From Physella acuta (taxonomy: Eukaryota > Mollusca > Gastropoda > Physidae): a stretch of 64,000 bases of DNA. Where the stretch lies: assembly GCF_028476545.1 (NCBI RefSeq), contig NW_026732590.1, positions 62,001 through 126,000 of the forward strand, given 5' to 3'. Below are positions 12,402 through 21,900 of this stretch, piece after piece. A program made the position numbers and the translations under genes. How positions within the stretch are numbered: the stretch's first letter is position 1; every line of letters starts with the position of its first letter. The notes under the pieces were generated by a model, which was not told the origin of the DNA, made no database searches, and saw only the letters and a list, made by a program, of their open reading frames with translations.

Positions 12402-15400
12402 ATGATTTATTCGCTTCATCTTTGGGGGATCTCTGTTATCCAGAACCTGCAAATATGGTTTAAGGTCTTAATAAATTAGTTTTAATTATATATTATTAAT
12501 TAATAATAATTATTAATTAGTTAGGCCTAACTGTTAATTTAATAATTATTAATTAGGCCCCTAATTATTTATTTTTAGAGTTATTAGGCTAACTTTAAAA
12601 TTCACTTAATCAGTACTAAGAGTACTACTTTCTTTACTTTTGCTTTCAACATGATTTTTAAACTTAAATATTGTATATTGTAGCCTATATATATTATATA
12701 TCTACATGTAGTTTTAATCCTCATAATTTTTACAGGGCTATGATGGGATGATGCTTCTCTTATCAAATTTAGGGGATCCAAGATTTGCTTTCACGCTTTA
12801 TTTTCCTGTTGCCTATTTTCTACACTCAACGGTCGGCAAAAGAGTACTTTGGGTTGCAGCTGTTTCTGAGTGGCTCAATGCTATTGCCAAGTGGTAAAAA
12901 GATAAATCGCAAGTGTAGTATGCAGTAGTGCTGGCAGCAACACAACCCCCCCCCCCCCCCCCCCACCTGCATCCTTTATATGTTTAAGATTTTGAAATTT
13001 CATAAAACTACAATTTAATTGTGATAAAAAAAACATCGGAACCCACCACCCCTCACTGCTTACATCATTGTTAGGAAATGTACATATTTTTGCTTTTAAA
13101 TAGTTCTGAGCAATGGCCACTCGTCACTTTAGTTCCAATATTTTTAGCATCAATAATTATTTATTTTTGGCGACTGTACAACTGTAAAAATCTATCTTTT
13201 TATCATTATAGGCTCTTCCATGGTGAGCGCCCATATTGGTGGATTCATGAATCTGGGGCTTACAGCAAAGAAAAAATGCCCTACCTGAGGCAATACAACA
13301 TAACCTGTGAAACAGGACCAGGTGAGTGAACAGCATTGTCTCCTAGAGTATGCAGTTGGCGATCTCAACAAGTCACGCTTTTTAATATATTAATTTTCTT
13401 CTACTTCATTATTCCTTGTGCAGATTTGTAGTTATAGAAGTATTATAAAAAATTATTGTAATCAACAAGAACAATTACAGCACAAATAAATTAGATCACT
13501 GAATATGCCCATAATAGATTATTAGAAGCATCTTGTTTATAACAACTAAATTTGTAATTGTTAAATGAACACTTATGTTATTAACTTTATTCTATTTTGC
13601 AGCTACATTTATATTTAATATTAGTTTTTAAAACGTTTTTCTTAACTCAGCTTCGCGTTTGTTTGTTTGTTTGGTTGTTTGGATGTTTGTTGTTAAAATT
13701 GACATCGAAAATTAGCCCACTTTTGATTGCTCTAGAGACCTGAAATTTGGCATGCATGCTACTTTCGCCTAACAATTTCAGATGCAATCATAAAAACTAG
13801 CAATTAGTGACCGTAATTAGCTTAATTTAATTACGCCCCAAGGTCCATAAAATTGAGGACATGATTTCTAAAGATACCGACAAGACTCGAGGCCTATTGA
13901 CACAGTTACTTCGGCCCCAATCGATGTGAGCGCGCTGGCCGTGATCGTATAGTGGTTAGTACTTCGCGTTGTGGCCGCGACAACCCAGGTTCGAATCCTG
14001 GTCGCTCAAGATTTTTAGTCCGTGTATTTATAAACACTTTTTTAAAAACCACGTTTTTCATGTGTAGCAACGGACTAAAAAGGAGAAAATAAAATACTTA
14101 AAAAAAACTTAAAAAAAAACCACGTTTTTTATGTGTAGCAACGGACTAAAAAGGAGAACGGACACGGTAACACATTGTTAACGGTGACACGGTTGGTACG
14201 CTGGGCATTCAAAAATACACATAAACACGTTTTTCCTTAACTCAGCTTCGCGTTTATTTGTTTGTTTATGGGAGATTTGATCACGTGATTCGTGAGTAGA
14301 TCTCCACGCCAGCAACGTAAATTACACCCTTTCTCTGTTTAAAGCGTATCGGTCGCTCAAGATTTTTTTAGTCCGTGTATTTAAAAACACTTAGTCAAGT
14401 CATACTTAATCAAGTGATTAGATAAAGTAGAAAATAAACTATATAAAAAACTTTTTAAAAACCACGTTTTTCATGTGTAGCAACGGACTAAAAAGGAGAA
14501 AATAAAATACTTAAAAAAAACTTTTTAAAAAACCACGTTTTTCTTGTGGACTAAAACGTAGAAAATAACTATTTACATACATTTGATGACAAAAAACGTG
14601 GGTACGTTCACCATCAAATTTCCCGACCCATCTGCCCGACCCACGTTTTTTGTCATCAAATGTATGTAAATAGTTATTTTCTACGTTTTAGTCCACAAGA
14701 AAAACATGGTTTTTTAAAAAGTTTTTTTTAAGTATTTTATTCTGAATTTATTTCAACAAACAGGAAGTCCATCTGGTCATGCAATGATCACATCAGCTGT
14801 CTGGTACATCCTGATCTCCGACTTTTTGTACTACAAACAAGTGCAAAGGTTTGTTCCCTTTAATTATTATAGAAACTAGTGTTTAAGATCAAGTAACATT
14901 GAAGCCTAATTGAACTTCCTTCATGTTTAAAAAAAGCTAGTGAAATAAAAGCCAGGTGTATATGCAGCTATGTGTTATCAGATGTTTAGATTCATTGAGG
15001 TGAAATAGAATACTTAAAACACTTTTCAACCAGTTCACATGTTGGTCTCTAAATTAAATTAGTCATAAGATATAAATGACAAAGAAAAAGATTTCTGAAA
15101 ATAAATGCTGCTATTCGACTTAGTCATTTTTTTTTATACTTGGAAAGTTTAAAAGAAAATTTAAATATATTATATCTATCCCAAAACAATATAGTTTTTA
15201 ACCTGAACTAACAATTTCTCCTAACATAACAACTAAACTAACATGTATTGTTCCTTTTCCAGTATTTTAGCTAAATCATTGTTTTGGATTGGTTATCTTT
15301 TATTTATGTGTTCTGTCTGTGTTTCCCGCCTGTTTGTTGCAACACATTTCCCTCATCAAGTGCTGGCTGGTGTATTTGTTGGTGAGATTATTTTATAAAT

Positions 15401-16892
15401 CTTAACCTTAGCCATTCTCACTTAAAGTGTGTAACATTCTTAAAATGGATAAAGTTTTACTAAAATGGACATAGTTTCAGATGACATTGTTTATGGCACA
15501 ATAGTTTTTTTTAACAATTTTCAAAAATACGAAGTAAAATTTTGCAATTACACTTTTTAAAATAGTAAATTTTATTTAGATCTAACTGTATTACTTTGTT
15601 TTGTTTTGTTTTTTTTTGGGTTGTTTTACAGATTTTATCATAATTGATAACTTGATTGGTCATATAAATGATCAGATCTTTAACTAGTGTCTACAGCACT
15701 TTGAAACTTTTCCTTATTTTCAGTTAAATGTGTTCCTTTACTACCATAAACCATACTTTATTTACAGTTCAATATTGCCTCCCTTACTACTATAAATAGC
15801 AACTTATTTACAAATATGTGCTCACCTCCTGCCTGCCTTAATAAAACAGCACCTGATTTAATGTTAATTGCTTTCCTTTTGGCATATATATAAAGCTTTG
15901 TATAGGAATGTAATTACCACCAGTAATTATTTTAGCTGGTGGGCTGTCATTTGTGTCTATATTAATTTTACTCAAGAAAATGTGAACCTTACCAATATTG
16001 TAATACTCTCTACAGGAATTCTCTTAGGAAAGATACTCAACTCGATCTCTATCTCATCCCTGGTCTGGCACCATTATGTTCTGGCATCATTAGTTTTATC
16101 AGCTGTAGCTGCTGCCACCTACATTCTGGTGCTAGCTCTTGGCGTTGATCCCATGTGGTCTGTTCAGGTGGCTCTAAAATGGTGTGCATTTCGAGAATGG
16201 GTGCATCAGGACACAACTTTATTTTATTCAATTATTCGGGATGTTTCTAGTTTGATTGGTAAGTCACAGAAATACAATGTGTTTTTAACTTGATCTATTT
16301 TAAGAGAGCTACCTTATCAATTTGAATTACAGTAGGTAGTTAGAGATTATAAATATTAAAAAACATCTCATTGTGAAGTTAGTTGTATTATTTTCAAAAG
16401 TGAGAAGGGCTGATTTACATGATTTAAATCAGTAAAATGAACTATGCAGTTTGGCATTGCAAGGATAAATACGCGGCTTAATTTTCTTCCTCCAAATACA
16501 TTTTTTTAATCAAAAACCTAATTTTAAAATGCAGCAAATGTGGGTAGCAGATGGTGGAAGTACAGTTTTAGTTATTCCCCATAATCACCCTTCCTATAGG
16601 ACAATAGTTTTGGTTTCAGCTTTAAGTGGCTCTTGTTTTTTCTCTTTCAGGCCTGGGTATAGCAGTCACTTTATTGGGCCCTAAGCAAGAAAAGTCTGAA
16701 AGTATATTTCGAGTAGTTGCACAAATAATAATTTCTTTGTTACTGGTTCTCGTCACAGACAGGCTAAAACCTAGCCAAGACAACATGCTTCTGTTTTATG
16801 TTTTAGCATTTTTTAAACATTCCTTCACCATTGTTTTACTTACTGTTGGTGTACCAACAATATTTGGACTCTGTTCTAAAAAAAAAGATTAA
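12402..16892 (+). CDS. G6PC: Glucose-6-phosphatase catalytic subunit family
   Basis: Seven GT-AG exons (12402-12464, 12736-12893, 13212-13321, 14764-14848, 15263-15381, 16016-16258, 16651-16892) encode 339 aa, close to human G6PC3 (346) and G6PC1 (357). The enzyme hydrolyses glucose-6-phosphate in the ER lumen, the last step of gluconeogenesis and glycogenolysis. The PAP2-type active site is complete: K73 and R80 (K-x6-RPYWW), the PSGH loop with H116, and R161/H167 in [12 protein letters not shown], with the same spacing as human R170/H176. [13 protein letters not shown] is a family signature. Hydrophobic segments fit the nine-helix topology. The protein ends KKKD, which satisfies the KKxx ER-retrieval signal. 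An in-frame TGA lies nine bases upstream of the chosen ATG. WWIHESG resembles the G6PC3 branch, but paralogue assignment needs a tree. Confidence 0.93.
13938..14008 (+). tRNA. tRNA-His(GTG)-like sequence, probably a pseudogene or repeat head
   Basis: The D arm (GTATAGTGGTTAGTAC), anticodon arm (stem TCGCG/CGCGA, loop TTGTGGC, anticodon GTG) and T arm (CCAGG TTCGAAT CCTGG) are all intact and match eukaryotic tRNA-His. The acceptor stem is not intact: 5' GCCGTGA faces TCGCTCA, so only the inner four positions pair. The 3' part (GGTCGCTCAAGATTTT) recurs at about 14348 without the rest of the tRNA, so the 3' half of the stem belongs to the surrounding repeat. Confidence 0.5.
14501..14741. repeat. 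Long inverted repeat (hairpin) next to G6PC exon 4
   Basis: Two arms of roughly 100 bp are almost perfect reverse complements around a ~40-bp centre rich in CCCGACCCA. The right arm ends 22 bp before the first base of exon 4, so the foldback is transcribed right beside the 3' splice site. Confidence 0.88.
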
Positions 16893-18930
16893 CATCAAAT
16901 GTTTAAGGACATTATTGGATGTAATTATTACATTTTAGTGTCTTGTTTTTTAAACTATTTAACAAACTTGTTTAAGCCTCATGAACAATGCTTTTAAAGT
17001 TCAAGGGAGATTATGAGACACTTTAAAATAAATGTGAGGCCCTGCTGGATTTAATTGTTTAAACTCTTGAAGATGTTCCCTTGTTGTTTCAAAACAGTTG
17101 TTACCTTATAAGAACATATCTGTGTACATATTGGTGGGCATTATTCATAAAGGTTTTGATGTATAAAAATTGTTCATATGTGGGCTTTCATGATAATAAA
17201 ATTTATTTTGGTTATAAATTTTGAATTGTAAGCTGCTTGTCTGCTCATGTTAACTCAAGTTTAAAAAGACAGATATGGATATTTAAAAGTAAATAAGTAA
17301 CTCCTTTGCATTTAACAAATTTTCCTGATTAAGTTACACATTTTTGTTTCTTCATTTTGAGGGCCTGCTTAATGAAGCTGGTTAATAGTGTTTTATGTTT
17401 TGGCAATGGTACTACTGAATTGAATTAAATAATTACATGATTGTTGAAAAACTGATTTTGAGAAACATTTGTTAAACATGTGATCCAATAGACAATTTTT
17501 CATTTAATTAAAAAAAAAGCCATTTATACAAATCAGAAAATATTCTTTTTACAGATTTTAATATTAATCAGCAGTGCAATTTCAGTTTTCAACAGTTTAT
17601 ACAAAAAAGTCTTTGCATAGCAAAATGTATATAGCCTTATTGTTGTAAATAAAAATGAACTAAAAGTTCATGATTTAGCAGAATATTACACAGCAGTAGA
17701 ATGTAAAGTCAGTAAAACTATGAACAATATAAATTCATACTGGAGCTAAGAATCATAACTTTTCAACTTTTGATAGAAGTTAAGATAGATCAAGAGTTTG
17801 TTTGCTCCTTCAATCTAGTGTATTTACAAGGTTTATCCATTATTGTTTTTAAAAAAAATGACGCAACATGGAAATATTTTTTTACTGAAGAGATTCATGA
17901 ATGTATAGGCCATCACCAAAAAAGCGAGCTGTGTATAGACATTTTAGATAACTTCAAAATAGTTTAAAATTTGATGAATTATAATTCTAGATTAGATATG
18001 CATGGTGTGATCTTTTACAATGTAATATACTCAAACAAGAATACTAAAAGTATTTAAAGTATAATACCAGCATTTACATCAAAATACTCATGAAAAGTGA
18101 CTTTTTTCTGACAAGAATACGTCATTTAAACTTTCTATAAAATACTCAGAGCTTTTTTCAAAATGTACAACTGTCATTACATGATGCGCTAATTACAATA
18201 CATTAAAGGAGTGAAGACCTTGTAATTTATGTACACAAACATCACAAGACTGCTCTTGTTTATAGCAAACTTTAACAAGTTAATTGTTTCATCAATCAAG
18301 AACTATTTTAAAGTAAAATAGGCATTTTTAGAGAAAGAAAAAAGTATCACAAAACGTCACAATTACGGTTACACAGTCAATCAAAATAGATGTATATTTT
18401 TTTCTGTTCTGTTAACCAATTGTTGACAAAATAAAATATGTCAACAAAAGAAAACAAACAGCACAGAATTCTTTTATCACAGCACAAAAGGTATCTATTT
18501 TAGAAATTGATGCAACTTTTTAATTACAAAAATTTTTTTTTTAAAAATTACAAGCATTCAACAAAATAGCACGTTAAGAATGAATCTAAATGATATCGCA
18601 TATATGATGCTAAACTGGACCCCTCATAGAAAAAAAAATGGAAGGCCAAGGGAGATGTGGAGGTGCATGGTGGGGAAACAGGCAGGACTGTCTTGGAGTA
18701 CTGCCTGGAAAATTGCTAGAGGCAGACAAAAGAGGAGGGAGCTTTCTGTGGCGGCCTAATGTGTTTTGGGCATAAAAAGGAAAAGCTAGTTTCTTTCTTC
18801 CTGCATTTTCCAGAAGAAAAAACACTTCTAATAAATTACAAGCATTTAAAAAAAGTTAGCGAGGTTCTTTCTTCCTGCACTTTCCAGCAGTAAAAAACAT
18901 TTTAAATTACAAGCAAATTCAACAAAATAA
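16893..18930. other. Convergent intergenic region / 3' UTRs
   Basis: The G6PC and MyD88 stop codons face each other across about 2 kb. An AATAAA at 17195-17200, about 300 bp past the G6PC stop, is a good poly(A) signal. The rest is AT-rich. An open frame at 17770-17967 has no family likeness and is probably UTR or chance. Confidence 0.55.
17195..17200 (+). terminator. Poly(A) signal of G6PC
   Basis: A canonical AATAAA is followed within about 20 bp by a T/G-rich stretch, at a normal 3' UTR distance from the stop codon. Confidence 0.6.
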
Positions 18931-18965
18931 TTAGCTAGGTTCCTTCTTCTTGCGCTTTCTAACGT
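18780..18965. repeat. 75-bp tandem duplication (x3) of the MyD88 coding end
   Basis: Three diverged copies spaced about 75 bp contain the sequence of the last codons of MyD88 (basic tail and stop). Only the one at about 18931-18965 is in frame with the gene; the others, at about 18784 and 18858, lie in the 3' UTR. Confidence 0.6.
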
Positions 18966-21900
18966 TAAAAAACTTTTTGATCCTGCTTTCACTTGAAGTC
19001 TTGGGTTGTGACTCAACCTCCATGGTCAGAGAGCTGGAAGAGGAAGATTCTAGAAATAAGGAACAAAAGAATTTATTTCTTACCATTTCATCAGGCAGAA
19101 TGGCATACATTTTGTGGGAACATTTTTTCACTAGGCTTTTATTTTTACTTGTTCATAATTTGAAGTTATCCAAAACTCACTGACAAAAAATGGAAAATGT
19201 GTTACTTTTATCACTCCGATGAAATATTAGATTTAAATGGAAGTAAAATGTTTGAAAGAAACCTTGCTTGAAAATCTCTTAGAATCTATATGTGTATAGT
19301 GTGAAACTTGTATAATAATTGAACTTTATTCATTATTTTTAAAAAAGTTCCTTGTTTTAACACTACAAAGTATGCCTCAAGTCTTAAAGTTCTGGAAAAT
19401 TGTTTTAAATAAATGTAACTGAATTGGGTTACATACTTAAAACAACTCAGTAGACTAGTTGTAAAATAATATGACATTTTGCCTTCATTGATTACCTAAC
19501 ATGTTCTACATAATGTAAGAATAGCAAACTAAAATGCCCCACCTACTTTTAGTAGATCTTTTTATTTATATTACTCATATATTTGCTAAAAATACCTGAT
19601 AATTCTGCCCTTGCTGTCACTGGAGAGTCTGATCTACTGTTGGATGGGAAAATCTGTGTGAAGAAGGGACTAAATTAGTGTTTATACAAATCTAGGTTAA
19701 CCCAATTTTCTGATTAAGTAAATATGTTATAATTAATCTCTCAGATTTTAAAGTATTTGGATTATTTATATTCTTAAGTTTAACGGTGAAATATAATAAC
19801 AAAATGAATTTCGAGCAAACTTGACAAAAGTGGATTTTACCTACGTGCAATTAACTTTTGATACACATGAGATTTAAGGCTATTTATCATTGGTATCTGA
19901 ACCACTGGGATAAGGAAGTGTTAATACTCTCAACCTTTTCATTCTTAAAGTTTCATTGCACAGGTATAGTAATTTTTATCTTTGAAGGATTGTGTGGATA
20001 AAATCATGCCCTGCCACAATAAATATTACACAACTACCTGTCTTTCTCCTGTCCATAGAGTTTTGTACACTGTCCACCAAATAATGTGAACATTAGGACG
20101 GTTATATTGAACAGGCTAAAAAAATTACAATAGACATACTGGCAGACTAGAAAACCCTGAGTCTTGAGATGGTGATGGGGATGGTGTTGCTCCAGGCAAG
20201 TGAAAGCTGTTGGGCCTCAAAAGCCCATCAAGACTTGGGGAGCTTGTCAGCTGAAAAAAATATTGAAATTACTTTTTTTAAAAGGAAAAATTATGAATGA
20301 AGATAAATATGTATGTACTGACTGTCTAGTAATACTGCAGGTAACTGAATACTTCACTGAACCAAAAGATACATCTGTCTAATACCATTGGGTTCAAATA
20401 TTCTAAAAGCAAAGAAACTTTGAAAGATCAAGTACAAACTTGAAAATTCTAACCTCATTATCTCATACCATTGAGCTCAATATTCTAACAGATGAGAACC
20501 TTAGAATAATCCTGTACAAACCTAACCTATCCCATACCTGAAAGTCTAGAATAATCCTGTACAAACTCTAACCTCATGACCTAACCTATCCCATACCTGA
20601 AAGTCTAGAACAATCCTGTACAAACTCTAACCTCATGACCTAACCTATCCCATACCTGAAAGTCTAGAACAATCCTGTACAAACTCTAACCTCATGACCT
20701 AACCTATCCTATACCTGAAAGTCTACAATAATCCTATACAAACTCTAACCTCATGACCTAACCTATCCCATACCTGAAAGTCATCTGAGCTGAGCTGAAT
20801 GCTGATTGATCTTGCTAGCCTGTCCCAGGACCAGACCCACAAATCTTTTTTAGTGAAGTCACAGCAAGCCATAATTCTCAGAATGTTCGGCATTTCACAC
20901 TCCTCAATCTTGATGGGAACAATTCGCTTGTTTCTGGCACCTGACCGCATTTAATTAAAAGAATTTAGCATCTCTATGATATGAGAAAGTTATGTGAACA
21001 TTACTTACTAATTACATTTTAATGATGAGATACTTATATTATAGAGAGTGAAGGGTTACATTTTAAAATAGTGTCTTCACAAGGTTATAAACAAATGTTA
21101 TTACCTGGTGACAGAGCATGTGCAAAAGTACTTTGGAACTCACACGCCTCACTCTTCAGGAAGTTGGGGCTTAAAACCACAATCATGTGCCGACATCTGA
21201 AAACATTTTAATACTCCTTTAAATCTGAAGTCACAAAACAATAGAGCTTGTAAACTGAACTCATGTTTTTATTTAATTTGTAAATGAAGAAGTCAGTGAA
21301 AGGATCACTAGTGCAATTGGTCCTTTTGAGTCTACTGAGCATAGTCAAAACAAGAAAGCTGAGATGGTATAGGCATGTCACACAAACCAAGGGCCTATCC
21401 AAAACAATTATTCAAGGCAATGATCCAGGAGGGAAAAGAGTGGGAAGGCAGAGATGTCACTGGAAGGATGACATCAAAGATTGAACTGAGCAGCCTGTTT
21501 CAGAACTACTCATAGCAGCAAAATGGGAAGGAGTGGTCTAGCGGTAGAGAGCTGGACTGCTAACCCATAAGTCTCGAGTTCGAATCCGGGTTCAAGTCAG
21601 TAAACTGTCCTTGAGTCCACCCAACTCTGATGGGTACCTAACTCATGTTAGGGAAAGTAAAGGCGGCTGGGCATAGTGCTGACCACACTATCTCTTCATA
21701 TGCCGAGGTCACAGAAACAAGTGAACTCAATTTCACTTGCCCCATAGACCGTCAGGTTTGAAAGGGAAACTTTACTTACATAGCAGCAAAGGACTGAGAT
21801 AGATGGTGGAAAATTAGGAGAAAAACATCAGTGGTGCCCCAACTACCCCAAGAAGAGTTAAGGGATGATTGATTGATGCTTTAAAGAAAATACAATAACA

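Larger units (their letters stand above)
13628..14741. mobile_element. Composite repeat inside G6PC intron 3
   Basis: This block carries two copies of a CTTAACTCAGCTTCGCGTTT head followed by TTTG runs (about 13640 and 14235), several copies of a CACGTTTTTCATGTGTAGCA segment, a tRNA-His-like sequence and a terminal 240-bp hairpin. The AAAACGTTTT and ACTAAAA-GTAGAAAATAA motifs recur in the palindromic array at 33.8-36.0 kb, so the two look like relatives. No coding capacity was seen and the boundaries are approximate. Confidence 0.55.

Noticed and set aside
17770-17967. 65-codon frame between G6PC and MyD88
   Set aside because: No motif, no splice context, and it lies in a convergent 3' region.
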